This document shows positions 12,720 through 23,689 of a stretch of 64,000 nucleotides of DNA, one piece after another. The notes under the pieces are model-generated. The model saw nothing but the letters and a program-made list of their open reading frames with translations. It was not told where the DNA came from and did not search any database. Made by a program: the position numbers and the translations under genes. The DNA comes from Aporrectodea caliginosa (taxonomy: Eukaryota > Annelida > Clitellata > Crassiclitellata > Lumbricidae): the NCBI GenBank assembly GCA_020284085.1, contig JACEVL010000156.1:813501-877500 (forward strand). Reading direction: 5' to 3'. Each line of letters begins with the position of its first letter. Positions within the stretch are counted from its first letter, which is position 1.

Positions 12720-14266
12720 CATGGGCGCCCGCACGTTGGGCAAGGGGGGGCACTTGCCCCCCCCCCTGGATTTTGAATCAATGCATGTAAAATTAAGAAT
12801 ATTAGTAATATTAAATATTTGAAATAGGTTATTCTGACATTTCGTTGCTTTAATGGTGACTTATACAAATCGTACACTGAGGTAAAGAGACCTGATCATC
12901 AGTTAAACAGCATGACCTTGATTTATTATAGCATATCTATAGTGACGGATGGTTTGGCAGCTGACCACATGGCTAGCGAAGTTCATTACGAGTGTATTCC
13001 ATGTCTGGTCCGTGTAGGGTTGCGTGGGGGCGATTGAGAGCACAAAGGTATGAGTATTTAAGCTGCTTGCAAGGAGAACTTTGAACGTAAGCATACTATT
13101 AGACATATACACATGTATGTATGAGACATCAATGGCACACACATTTGTGGGTGAAATCCAGCTTGATATTTTGACACTTCAATCGAATCGTATCTTATCT
13201 GGACATCTCTAAAGCGCCTCTCGTAGTTTGGACTATTAAGAGGCGCTGTCAGTGCAGAAGCCCCGGCCCCCCGGGGACAGACAAACGACTTCAGGGAACG
13301 AGAAGTCGAGGATGAGACTCCAGACATTAGCTTAGGCCGCCGAGTTGGGGGAAGGCCGAAAGGTGGCATCAATGTGCTGATAGGATAGGACAAATGAGGA
13401 TGGAGAAAGACGTGTCTGTTGGCTATTAGTGGCTGGTGGCTGTTGTGACTTCTGAGACTTTGGAAAGGGGCGCAGAGTTCTATTTGCATCTCCGTGAATG
13501 GATCATAGTGACTACACTGGGCCGAATACAGCATGCAAATAGAACCGTAGTACTTAGTAGTCCTGTACCGTGGAATTGGAAGAATAGGCGATAGGCTGTT
13601 CACCATACCAGAGACATTTACTTTAAAAGTACCATTTAACAGAGATTGCTGATATAGGCATCAATTCTGGCCGCAGGTCTCAACATAGCAGGCTTTATAG
13701 ACATACTTTGTGGATATCATGCAGACATGCTCGCTTTGTGATATTACGAGTAGGTTATATTTCGGCTACCTTTTATAAATGGTGAGTGACAGTACTATTC
13801 TGAATAACGTACTTTACAGTTCTCTATATTCACCACTAAGTTTAGTTACCGAAGAAAGTAAATTTTCCTCTGATTTAGTCTTACATCCCGTAGGGCCGTA
13901 ACCCTTTGTTCTGTCTAACGAATTTGTGTAAAAAATTCTGTAAAAGAATTCAAATTTCCAGACAATCGCTCGACTAAACCTCGGTAGAACGTGAAGAAAT
14001 TAATTTCAGTGACCTAGGTCAAAACGTAGCCTAACTGGAGATGGACAGTAAGGCAGGGACCTATCTAAGTGAATCGATAATTGCAACGAGTTTACAGTCA
14101 CGTTTAGACCCTCTTTGGTGGCTCAAAGGTGCTCTATTATACATACATACATGCATACATACATACATACATACATAATGCATGCATGTATGTATGTATG
14201 TATATGTATGTATTTATGTATGCATGTATGTATGTATGTATGTATGCATGTATGCATGCATGTATG

Positions 14267-14300
<34 letters not shown>

Positions 14301-14401
14301 TGTATGTATGTATGTATGTATGCATGTATGTATTCCTTCCAAAATGATTTTTGTGCCACATGGTGTTGCCCCCCCTGCAAAAATTCCTGCGGGCGCCCAT
14401 G
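12720..14401. mobile_element. hAT-like non-autonomous DNA transposon, 8-bp target duplication
   Basis: Ends are CATGGGCGCCCGCA and its complement TGCGGGCGCCCATG. The flanks 12712-12719 and 14402-14409 are both TCTCAAGC, a perfect 8-bp duplication as made by hAT transposases. The interior (1,682 bp) has an ACAT/ATGT array (14139-14331), an antisense LINE-type 3' end near 13180-13250 (GAGGCGCTTTAGAG on the minus strand) and no transposase. The long minus-strand frame at 13058-13606 matches nothing I know. Confidence 0.85.
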
Positions 14402-14875
14402 TCTCAAGCTCATTCTATTCCATCTTAACTGCATTTAATCTCTACCTGGGCTTCTGCCAATAACCTTACCTTAAATAACTCCAATTCTAAAGAAATGATC
14501 ATTTCCGCCCTCGACACCAATTCGACCCTTCTCCTCCATTACCTAGTTTTACCCGAGTTAAAACTTTGCAGATACTGGATGTCATCCTTCAAGATAATCT
14601 CAAACTCACATCCCATATAGACCACCTCACAGCAACTTGCTCCTCCTCTTGTTATGCTATTAGAAAAATTAAAACTCATGGTTTGTCTTCCCCATCCATC
14701 CATAATGTGACCGAAGCCACTACCATTGCTAAACTTCTATATTCCTCCCCATCCTGGTGGGGTCTCACGCTGGCTTCCGATAAAGAACGCCTGGAAAACT
14801 CCTAAAAAGAGCCAAACGCCTAGGTTACCTAGAGCAATCCTTTTCAGCAGTCTCTGAACTCGCTAATAGCCTATA

Positions 14876-15130
14876 GGAGCATTCACAAGTCACGTGATAT
14901 CTTTGTGATAATCTGCCCGCCAACGTTTGTGTAAGTCAAAACATCGGCTCATTCGGCTGTTGCTGGAAGCAATATTGTAAATAAATGAGTAAAAACATTA
15001 ATATTTTGACGATTACTAATGCTGTATTCCTTTTTTAAACGTCTAAATCAACTGTGAAATATGTTGACGGCATTTTAAAATTTGTTTTGACTTACGTAAA
15101 CATTGTCACGTGGTCCAGAGTAAATGCTCC
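14876..15130. mobile_element. MITE inside the LINE
   Basis: It starts GGAGCATTCACAAG and ends AGAGTAAATGCTCC, with CACGTGA further in on both arms. It is flanked by TATA on both sides (14872-14875 and 15131-15134), so the duplication is TATA or TA. It is 255 bp with no coding capacity. Confidence 0.7.
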
Positions 15131-15469
15131 TATAGCCGATGCTAACTCCATTTCTCCATATTACACAACCCCCAAGCATGTACTTTTACCAACTCCTACC
15201 TCCACTCCGACCCTCACCTTTCACCAATTAAAACCTAGAGCACATAACCATACTCTCCCGCCCAAAATTAACTCTCAATTTATTCCTAGATCCTTATATA
15301 AAAAATATTGGCTAGTTTATTTAAAATTTTCGATTAACTCTTCTTGCCTATTATCACTCATGTTCGCATTTCTATTTTTATCAGATTGTTTTTCTCAATA
15401 AAACGAATAAACTTTTCGTAGGCTATGCATGCAAGCTTGTCAGATGCAAATGAAGGAATTTACTTACTT

Positions 15470-16230
15470 ATTTACTACGATTGACTTTAAATTTTAACTA
15501 GCAGTTTTTACCCGGCGTTCGCCCGGGTTTTTCCCAGACGTAATATGTAACGGCTGCAAATAAAGGCTATTTACTTACTTACTATATTTGATGATAGGCC
15601 TATATCTGAACGGAAACGACATTTAGAGGTGAAAGTAGTTGCTTTGCCCGTGTACTGCACGGGTTATCTCTACGCTACCTTAGGCTATAATTATAGGCTT
15701 ATTATTTATTCCCCGGGCTAAATAATTATAATAGACTAAGCTCGGTCGTTTTTCTATAACCTATTTTCTATTATCGACGTAGGCTATTATTTGTTCCCCG
15801 AGCTAAATATAATAGACGAAGTTCGGCCGTTATTGCGATTGTAATTTTTCGGAGCGACCCGCGTCTTTTAACGAAAGCGCCTGATTTGAAAATTAAGTAT
15901 GCGTGACGTAGATTACATAATTAGCATGCGTGACGTGAACAAATGGCCATAGGCCTACCATGGCCTGTATAATTAAAATAAACTCGTCGAAACAGTTGGA
16001 AATAATGTAAAATGTCCATATATCGGCGTTTAAATAAAATTGCGAGCTGAAAATAGTCGCGTTGACCTAGACGTTGCGTAATAATGTTTTGTAAATTTTT
16101 CAAATCGCTAAACCGTTCCGTTTCGGAGCCTTTAGCCGGACACCCAAACATACATACATACATACGGAAGGACATCGTAAACAGACTAAGAATTATAATA
16201 TAAGATACTAGAATAGAAAGCTAATTAAGG
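15470..16230. repeat. interspersed repeat with internal duplication and GC hairpins
   Basis: LINE-type tails (TTACTTACTT) surround a segment beginning CTAGCAGTTTTTACCCGGCG. It contains the hairpin ACCCGGCGTTCGCCCGGGT (15510-15530) and a second, CCCGTGTACTGCACGGG (about 15648). A unit containing TTCCCC.GGCTAAAT..TAATAGAC..AG.TCGG occurs twice (about 15697-15750 and 15780-15832). It ends near AATATAAGATACTAG. The class is not identified. Confidence 0.5.
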
Positions 16231-16241
16231 CTCAGAGGGTC

Positions 16242-16562
16242 TTGCCCCGCAATATCTGGTTGGCGTACTACTTCGGCCACACTCAGCTTCCTCCCACCGT
16301 CCACTTCTGTTCCTGCAATAGACTTGACCTCTTGGTTCCCCGTAGTAGAACTGCTATGGCTCAGGCTCGTTCCTTTGCTTCAATTGGTCCCTCTCTTTGG
16401 AATGCTCTTTCTCCTTCTGTTCGCTCTAAAATTCTCTCTTCTTCCTTCGCTTTTCTCAAAACCTGTTTATTTTCGCGGGGCTTAGCACACTGGGGAGCGC
16501 TTCTGAACGGTTCACCCTACGAGAGGCGCTTTACAAATGCTTAAATACGATACGATACGATA
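16242..16562 (+). pseudogene. L2/CR1-like LINE, 3'-terminal fragment
   Basis: The frame reads LLVPRSRTAMAQARSFASIG and then PSLWNALSPSVRSK, closely parallel to the C-terminus of the LINE at 20308. It ends GAGAGGCGCTTTACAAATGC with an ACGAT tandem tail. It is 5'-truncated. Confidence 0.75.
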
Positions 16563-16977
16563 ACCGCAATTCGCTTGTGCCTTTCTTTATTACGTCACGC
16601 GTTGTCATGGCAACAACAGCTGCGGAACATTATTGTTACGTCATCCGCGATTTAATAAAGAAGAAGAAATTTTTTTTGGTTTGCTTCAAGTCGAGAAATA
16701 ATTATTACAGACGAGAAACTTCGAAGAAATCAAGATGCCTCTTCTTCTCGAAGACTGTTTGCGACTATGTTCGAAGACACGATGCTTGCGTAAGTAGGCT
16801 ATTCAGGTCTAATAACGAATACCGTTTATCATCTGCTATCGTGAGGTAAGCACTGAGAAAGATGCAACACTGCTCCTTAAGCCACGAATCTTGGACTCTT
16901 TCTAAACTGCACAGATTATAGACTACTTTAGCTGATGATGTTCCGTCTGATTATTATTTCTTTCCGGTCGACTGCAG

Positions 16978-17117
16978 AAGAAAGAGATGAGGAGACGGTG
17001 ACGGTTCAGTTGGATGACGAAGAGTCCGTCATCCAGTTCGTTGACGCTCCGGGATTTGAGATGGGAAAGTCAGGACCAAGTGGAAACGCACCTGAGAACA
17101 GATTCGACGCTCGACAG
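16978..17117 (+). CDS. RGK-like GTPase exon (G3 region), isolated
   Basis: The exon is bounded by CTGCAG and GGTAAC. The frame reads EERDEETVTVQLDDEES then VIQFVDAPGFEM. This matches the RGK pattern where the G3 motif DxxG is replaced (E.TVTV..GEES..IF.D). It begins with two bases of a codon and ends on a codon boundary, so it fits in phase onto the minus-strand RGK exon starting at 10711, yet it lies on the plus strand. It is either an inverted exon of that gene, part of a second RGK gene, or a mis-oriented contig piece. Confidence 0.6.
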
Positions 17118-17167
17118 GTAACACCTATACATCTATGCATGATGAACACAACTAACAGCTAAACGCA

Positions 17168-19052
17168 GCCTTCTTCTTTCTTCTTCTTCTTCTTCTTCTT
17201 CTTCTTCTTCTTCTTCTTCTTCTTCTTCTTCTTCTTCTTCTTCTTTCTTCTTCTTCTTCTTCTTCTTCTTCTTCTTCTTCTTCTTCTTCTTCTTCTTCTT
17301 CTTCTTCTTCTTCTTCTTCTTCTTCTTCTTCTTCTTCTTCTTCTTCTTCTTTCTTCTTTCTTCTTCTTCTTCTTCTTTCTTCTTCTTCTTCTTCTTCTTC
17401 TTTCTTCTTCGATTCTTCTTTCATTCTTCGCATTCTTCTTCTTCTTCGCATTCTTCTTCTTCTTCGCATTCTTCTTCTTCTCGCATTCTTCTTCTTCTGC
17501 ATTCTTCTTCTTCTTCTTCTTCTTCTTCGCATTCTTCTTCTTCGCATTCTTCTTCTTCGCATTCTTCTTCTTCGCATTCTTCTTCTTCTATTCTTCTTCT
17601 TCGCATTCTTCTTCGCATTCTTCTTCGCATCTTCTTCTTCTTCTTCTTCTTCGCATTCTTCTTCTTCATTCTTCTTCTTCTTCTTCTTCGCATTCTTCTT
17701 CTTCTTCTCTTCTTCTTCTTCTTTCATTCTTCTTCTTCTTCTTCGCATTCTTCTTCTTCTTCGCATTCTTCTTCTTCTTCTTCTTCTTCATTCTTCTTCT
17801 TCTTCGCATTCTTCTTCTTCGCATTCTTCTTTCTTCTTCATTCTTCTTCTTCTTCTTTCTTCTTCGCATTCTTCTTCTTCTTCGCATTCTTCTTCTTCTT
17901 CTTCATTCTTCTTCTTCGCATTCTTCTTCGCATCCTTCTTCTTCGCATTCTTCTTCTTCTTCTTCTTCGCTTCTTCTCTTCTTCTTTCTTCTTCTTCTTC
18001 TTCTTCTTCTTCTTCTTCTTCTTCTTCTTCTTCTTCTTCTTTCAGATTCTTCTTCTTCTTCTTCTTCTTCTTCTTCGCATTCTTCTTCTTCGCATTCTTC
18101 TTCTTCTTCGCATTCTTCTTCGCATTCTTCTTCTTCGCTTCTTCTTCTGCATTCTTCTTCTTCGCATTCTTCGCATTCTTCTTCTTCTTCTTCTTCGCAT
18201 TCTTCTTCTTCTTCATTCTTCTTCTTCTTCGCATTCTTCTTCTTCTTCTTCTTTCTTCTTCTTCGCATTCTTCTTCTTCGCATTCTTCTTCTTCGCATTC
18301 TTCTTCTTCTTCTTCTTATTCATTCTTCGCATTCTTCTTCTTCTTCTTCTTCTTCGCATTCTTCGCATTCTTCGCATTCTTCTTCGCATTCTTCATTCTT
18401 CTTCTTCTTCGCATTCTTCGCATTCTTCTTCTTCTTCTTCTTCTTCTTCTTCTTCGCATTCTTCTTCTTCTTCGCATTCTTTCTTCTGCATTCTTCTGGG
18501 ATTTTCAGCATTCTTTCTTCTCAGCATTCTTCTTCAGATTCTTCAGATTCTTCGCATTCTTCGCATTCTTCGCATTCTTCTTCTTCGCATTCTTCTTCGC
18601 ATTCTTCGCATTCTTCTTCGCATTCTTCTTCTTCTTCGCATTCTTCTTCGCATTCTTCTTCGCATTCTTCGCATTCTTCTTCTCATTCTTCGCATTCTTC
18701 TTCGCATTCTTCTTCGCATTCTTCTTCTTTCATTCTTTCTCATTCTTCGCATTCTTCGCATTCTTCGCATTCTTCGCATTCTTCTGCATTCTTCTCTTCG
18801 CATTCTTCGCATTCTTCTGCATTCTTCTGCATTCTTCGCATTCTTTCGCATTCTTCTTCGCATTCTTCTTCTGCATTCTTCGCATTCTTCTTCTTCTTCT
18901 TCTTCTTCGCATTCTTCTTCGCATTCTTCTTCGCATTCTTCTTCGCATTCTTCTTTCTTCGCATTCTTCTTCTTCATTCATTCTTCTTCGCATTCTTCTT
19001 CGCATTCTTCTTCGCATTCTTCTTCTTCCCATTCTTCTTCGCATTCTTCTTC
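17168..19052. repeat. TTC / TTCTTCGCATTC satellite, about 1.9 kb
   Basis: It starts as nearly pure TTC and then becomes TTC runs punctuated by GCATTC. The strand is almost wholly pyrimidine. Poly-Glu, poly-Arg and poly-Lys frames on the minus strand arise from the triplet period and are not genes. Confidence 0.95.
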
Positions 19053-19139
19053 TCAGACCTACATCTCGATTAACGATAATCTGCAGTGGCTGTAAACTGT
19101 AAAGCATATTAAATGGCTTCTGAATCAGTTAAAACTCTT

Positions 19140-19510
19140 GCGATGTTATGCTATGTTATGTTATCTTATGACATATTATGCTATGTTACGCTATGTTACG
19201 CTATAATATATGCTATGTTATGATATGTTATGCCATCTTATGTTATATTATGTATGTTGGTGATGTCATGCTATGTCATGCTATGTCATGCTATGTCATG
19301 CTATGTCATGCTATGTTATGCTATGTTATGCTATGTTATGCTATGTACATGTATGCTATGTATGCTATGTCCTGCCATGCTATGCTATTTTAAGTCATGT
19401 TATGCTATGCTATGTATATATGTATATATATGCTATGTTATAATATGTTATACTATTTTATGTCATGTTAGGCTATGCTATGCTTTGTTATGCTATGTTA
19501 TGCTGATGCT
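19140..19510. repeat. ATGYTATGYT satellite
   Basis: A ten-base unit such as ATGTTATGCT is repeated about 35 times with substitutions. Confidence 0.9.
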
Positions 19511-19709
19511 TATTATTATCATGGCAGAACCTGATCACCAGTGATTCAACTTCAAATTCAAATTCAAATTTTATTAGAATCGATTCCATGAAAAGTGAAC
19601 ACAATGTACACGTATGAATACAGTCATTAACAGTAGCCTATTCATTTCGTAAGTGCCGTTAATAAGTAACAGAAATTGAAGAGGTCATAGTCTAGCAGGT
19701 TGGTAATTC

Positions 19710-20307
19710 GGTCTACGTTCAAAACCGCGATCACAAAACAGCGATCGTCAAAACCGCGATCACAAAATAGCGATACACAAAACAGCGACTGCATAAAATA
19801 GCGATCATCAAAACAGCGATTTAATTCGAAGATTGACTGTTGATTGGTTCTGATTGCGAACCTAATTAGCGTTAATTATTTTACTAAATCATTTGAATTT
19901 GTTGGAGTGAGAGCGGAAATGACAGCGTTGATTGGTCCTGATTGCGAACTTAATTGAACTTAAAATGTTGTAGTTAAGTACATCGCAGGACAAATACCAT
20001 ATCTATCTAGAAGAATCTACAGAGAAACTGCAGACAAAATGAAAAAGCATCGTCGGCGATTACACTAATCAACCTATATTGGACTACTTTCGTGGAATTG
20101 GACATAATTCAAGTCTTTAAATTTAACATTACACATTTATTATAATTTTATAATACTTCGCGATACATTTAAAACTTTCTATAATAAATCGGTGAAATCG
20201 CTGTTTTGATGATCGCTATTTTATGCAGTCGCTGTTTTGTGCATCGCTATTTTGTGATCGCGGTTTTGACGATCGCTGTTTTGTGATCGCGGTTTTGAAC
20301 GTAAACC
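19710..20307. mobile_element. MITE with 113-bp inverted repeats built of a 15-mer
   Basis: Flanking duplications GGTAATTC lie at 19702-19709 and 20308-20315. Arms 19710-19822 and 20195-20307 are inverted copies with two or three differences. Each arm is about seven tandem variants of AAAACNGCGATNNNC (first CCGCGATCAC, then CAGCGATCGTC, TAGCGATACAC and so on). The core of about 370 bp is AT-rich and non-coding. Eight-bp duplications occur for hAT, P and Merlin elements, but the GGTYTACG end fits none of them clearly. Confidence 0.8.
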
Positions 20308-21376
20308 GGTAATTCCAGGTCTAACTGGGTGCCTGTCCTTCTAGGAGTTCCTCAGGGATCAGTCCTTGGACCCCTTCTTTTCATTTTGTACACGGCTGAT
20401 ATTACCTCTTTGTTTACAAATTACTCTGCTACTGGTCACCTTTTTGCTGATGACGTTCAGGCATATGTTCATGGTCCTGCGTCTACTCAACTCACTTTAG
20501 CTCGCCGTATTGAAGCTCTTTCCCATGACTTGCATTTGTGGATGTCTTCCAATCGCCTTTCGCTAAACTCTTCCAAAACTCAACTTATTTGGCTTGGCAC
20601 ACCCCAACAACTTCTGAAAATTGACTTTTCGCTTCTCTCTGAAAACTTTCCCAATTTTACGTTCTCTACTTGTGTGCGTGACCTAGGTGTCACTTTGGAC
20701 AGCGCTCTCACTTTTTCTGCTCATGTAACCAACCTTACACGATCCTCTTACTTTCACCTACGGCGTCTCAGGGTTATTCGCAGATCTGTTCCTCTCTCTA
20801 CCATGGCATCCATTGTCCATGCATTTTTCTGTTCCAGAATTGATTATTGCAACTCCCTACTTATTGGTCTTCCCAAGGTCCGTCTATACCCTATTCAATC
20901 TGTTCTCAATACTGCTGCTCGATTGATTGCTCACCTTCCTAAATACTCCCATATATCATCATTCATGGTTAACCAACTGCATTGGCTTCCTCTCTCTGAC
21001 CGCATTCAGTTTAAAGTCCTTGCTTTGGTCCTCAAATCCAAACTGGGACTTGCTCCAAAATACCTCAGGGATGTCATTCGTCCTCCTCTTTCTGCATCTT
21101 CTCATCGGCCTTTACGATCTCTGGACCGATCTGACTTCTTTGTCCCACGAGCTAGGACTACGATTGCTCAAACTCGATCCTTTGCCATCATTGGGCCCTC
21201 TTTATGGAATGCCCTTCACTTCACTTTGCGTGAGACTTTCCTTTCTGGATCATTGTCTTCATCTCTCTCTCTCCTTAAAACATACTTCTTCTCTCGGGGT
21301 TCTCGCACTGGGAGCGCTACTGAATGGCCTCGGCTGTGAGCGGCGCTATATAAATTACTAATTACATTACATTACA
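20308..21376 (+). pseudogene. L2/CR1-like LINE, reverse transcriptase C-terminal half
   Basis: A continuous frame of about 340 codons reads SNWVPVLLGVPQGSVLGPLL then LFADDVQAYVHG (catalytic ADD), WMSSNRLSLNSSKTQ, HLRRLRVIRR, RIDYCNSLL and PSLWNALH. These are RT motifs plus thumb, with no stop. It lacks the endonuclease and N-terminal RT, so it is 5'-truncated, but the preserved frame implies recent insertion. The 3' end GCGGCGCTATATAAATTAC has an ACATT tail. Its left edge is interrupted by the MITE at 19710. Confidence 0.85.
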
Positions 21377-21841
21377 TTAGTAAAAATCGATTCGTGGAGA
21401 GAAGAAGAACAAGGAGCTTATCTAGTCTTCCTCACTATGATGGAACAAATTGATAGGACTTGAAAGGAAACATGAGTCAGTTCGATTAACTTAGGATGAG
21501 AAATAGGCAAGGCAGTAGTAAAATCAACGTCAGTTAAGTTAAGTAAGTGTTTTTATAGGCCTGTTTGAAGGAGTTTAGTGAGCTCTGATTACGGATACCA
21601 CGGTCAATTAAGTTCCATAGTTTAGGCCCAGTTATTCTAGCAGAAAATTGCCTGACATTAGTTTTACAGATTGCAGAGCGAAAAGTAAACCGAGATCTAG
21701 TGTTATAACAGGGAACAGAATCATTAGTGGAGAAATAATCATTAAATATACTGGGTAAGGTTTGGCTCTGATGTCGAGATTATTTTTATTATTATTATCA
21801 TGGCAGAACCTGATCACCGGTGATTCTGTGTAGCGGATCTG

Positions 21842-22206
21842 CTATGAGCTGTTACTTCTTTCTTGGTGGATGTCATGGCTCTCAGAGCCGGTTCTTTTAA
21901 TCAGAGGACTTGTAGTTTCCGATGTACGCTGATATACGAAGAAATCAGCTTTTTCAAAGTACCGGAAAAGCTCAAAGTGACTTTGATTGGCGGCAGACGT
22001 TGTTGTTAAGACGTCGATTCTGTCCTCACTATATGCAAAACATGCCTGCCTCATGACCTCCATCTCGACCATATTTCTGAACGAGCTGCTCCAATGCCTG
22101 CTGCTGCTAAGTCTCATTAGTTGAATGATGGACGTCTGACAGCCATCAATGAAGAAACCGGGAATTGGTGCGGATGAGATCGACACAACTCTAACCGTAT
22201 ACGTTC
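21842..22206 (-). CDS. possible terminal exon, unknown protein
   Basis: A frame opens at a plausible acceptor (CCTTACACAG before 22206) and reads TYTVRVVSISSAPIPGFF, IDGCQTSIIQLMRLSSS and so on for about 120 residues to a stop at 21842. The composition is mixed and protein-like, with no low-complexity bias. I do not recognise a domain. It could be a chance frame beside transposon debris. Confidence 0.25.
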
Positions 22207-22229
22207 CTGTGTAAGGTTACTGAGAAAGT

Positions 22230-22960
22230 GGTTGTACAGCAGGTGTTGCAATAGTTCATCCAGTGCATATAAATTCAGATTAAGAAGAGTCCATTCAACC
22301 GACCTATCTCGACGTTCTGGATATAATCAACGCCGGACACGTCACGCTGTTGGCATTCCTTGACACGAGTGCAGCGTTTAATAAGGTGGATCACGACATC
22401 CTGCTTACTAGACTAGTCTCATGGAATTATAGGAGTATAGTTAGAGTTACTTTAGTTTATCCAGATGGGTGGACAATTATTATAGTAGTCTTTGGTTTTA
22501 ACACTACAGTGTGGGAACCGTTTAATTTCATGTCGCATAGTACTCGGTCTTGGGGCCGCTTCTGTACATCTTGTATGCACAAATGACGTAACCCACAATC
22601 ATGACTGCTCTCTAAACTTGAGTTCTCAAGTATGTTGATGAGTCTCAAGCGTTGATGGAGTAGGCCTACATTCCAGGGCTTTGAAGAACAACAACACATT
22701 TGTCGGGACGTTGACCAAATGGTACGTATGGGATTTTGAAAGAGGCTGAGGAGGCTGAACAGGGAAGTGCAATTTATGTTTCTGCCACTGGCACAAGGCA
22801 GGCACTACAAGGATGAAATATAGGCATTCCAGAGGTGTGAATCACAACACATTTTCCGGGACCTTAGTGTACTTCTGGACGGAACACTAAGAGTGGACCA
22901 TATCTTTTTCTTATGCACGTTCTGCTGTTACCAACTCTGTCAGGTTATAAAGCCTTGATG
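22230..22960 (+). pseudogene. decayed LINE reverse transcriptase
   Basis: Frames contain VTLLAFLDTSAAFNKVDHD (RT motif A, 'LLDLSAAFDTVDH'), and further on DLSVLLDGTLRVDHI ('LGVLLD'). Many stops and frameshifts lie between. Confidence 0.65.
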
Positions 22961-23113
22961 ATATATATATATATAAATTACTCCCCACGCACCAACATAA
23001 TGCAGCAAACTTCTAAGCATTGCAACTTCGCAATTCGCTTTTCTCGTGGCATTTCACTAGAATACTGTAATTATCTGTCAGTAGGCTATTGACGGTAACG
23101 ATGACTTAGACCA

Positions 23114-23686
23114 GTGATGGCCAACCTGTGGCACACGTTCCATTTGTGGCACGCCAGCCTATGACGAGTGGTACGGAGGACCTTAGCATTTTCTGAAAAA
23201 TTATGCTGGGTTGTTTAGTTTAGAATTTTATCTTAGGCGCCTCCGTAGCTGCAGCGACCGAGGGCTGGGTCGGCCTGACGCTACAGACAGATGCAGCACA
23301 GGGGCTCGAAATCGGCAGGGAAGAGGTCAGCGGCAGGGTCATCAGTCGGCAGGATGTCAAAGTCCAATTTATCCACAGCATATTTCTACTATGCAGAGAT
23401 AAGAAGCCCAACTTGTTCCCAGTGAAGGATCGTAGGACCCAGGCCCACCAAGGAGGGGGCAGAGGGCAAATGCCCAGGACCCTAATGCCTTTTAAAATAT
23501 TACTGACACTTAACCACAATAACTTTAAACTTCAAGCATCTTAATAATTATTTAATTATTACCTTACTGCATGGTACGAAATTTTATAAATTTAAACTTC
23601 CCCCTAATTTCTCAATGAGGTCTTCCCCCTATTTCTTGGGTGGAGCATTTGCTCCAAGGTTTACATGGTGTAGACGCCCCTGCCTG
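23114..23686. other. hAT-like ends, fragmentary
   Basis: CAGTGATGGCCAACCTGTGG at 23114 is a hAT-type 5' end, and GTAGACGCCCCTG near 23670-23682 a hAT-type 3' end. The pairing and duplications are not clear. No coding sequence is supported. Confidence 0.3.
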
Positions 23687-23689
23687 TAA

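Larger units (their letters stand above)
12585..15420 (+). pseudogene. CR1-like LINE reverse transcriptase, split by two insertions
   Basis: Before the first insertion the frame contains GSVLG and FADDTYLF (the RT motif F.DD). It stops at 12711 and resumes at 14410 with HLISTWASANNLTLNN. It continues through LDVILQDNLKLTSHIDHL and LYSSPSWWGL, is broken again at 14876-15130, and ends with KPRAHNHTLPPKINSQF. Removing the insertions brings the RT order back, apart from one stop and some frameshifts. Non-LTR reverse transcriptases copy the element at a nicked target. This copy is dead and 5'-truncated. Confidence 0.75.
19510..21826 (-). mobile_element. antisense LINE interrupted by a plus-strand LINE
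   Basis: On the minus strand 21800-21540 reads RSRFTFRSAICKTNVRQFS then GPKLWNLIDRGIRNQSSLN, a typical reverse-transcriptase C-terminus. The sequence that should follow is cut at about 21377 and resumes at about 19701, ending in the tail ATTTGAATTTGAATTTGAA (19552-19571). A motif CATGGCAGAACCTGATCACC flanks both outer ends (19521 and 21799), either a long target duplication or two copies of another LINE's 3' end. Confidence 0.6.

Noticed and set aside
14115..14463. Cys/Met/Tyr/Val frames
   Set aside because: They are the ACAT/ATGT array inside the hAT-like element.
17152..19107. Poly-Glu/Arg/Lys frames with regularly spaced Cys or Met
   Set aside because: They follow the TTC/GCATTC satellite in several frames. 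No start context, splice sites or complexity.
19710..19822. CRISPR-like evenly spaced repeats
   Set aside because: The spacers are too short, the array is mirrored as a transposon end with an 8-bp duplication, and the genome is eukaryotic.
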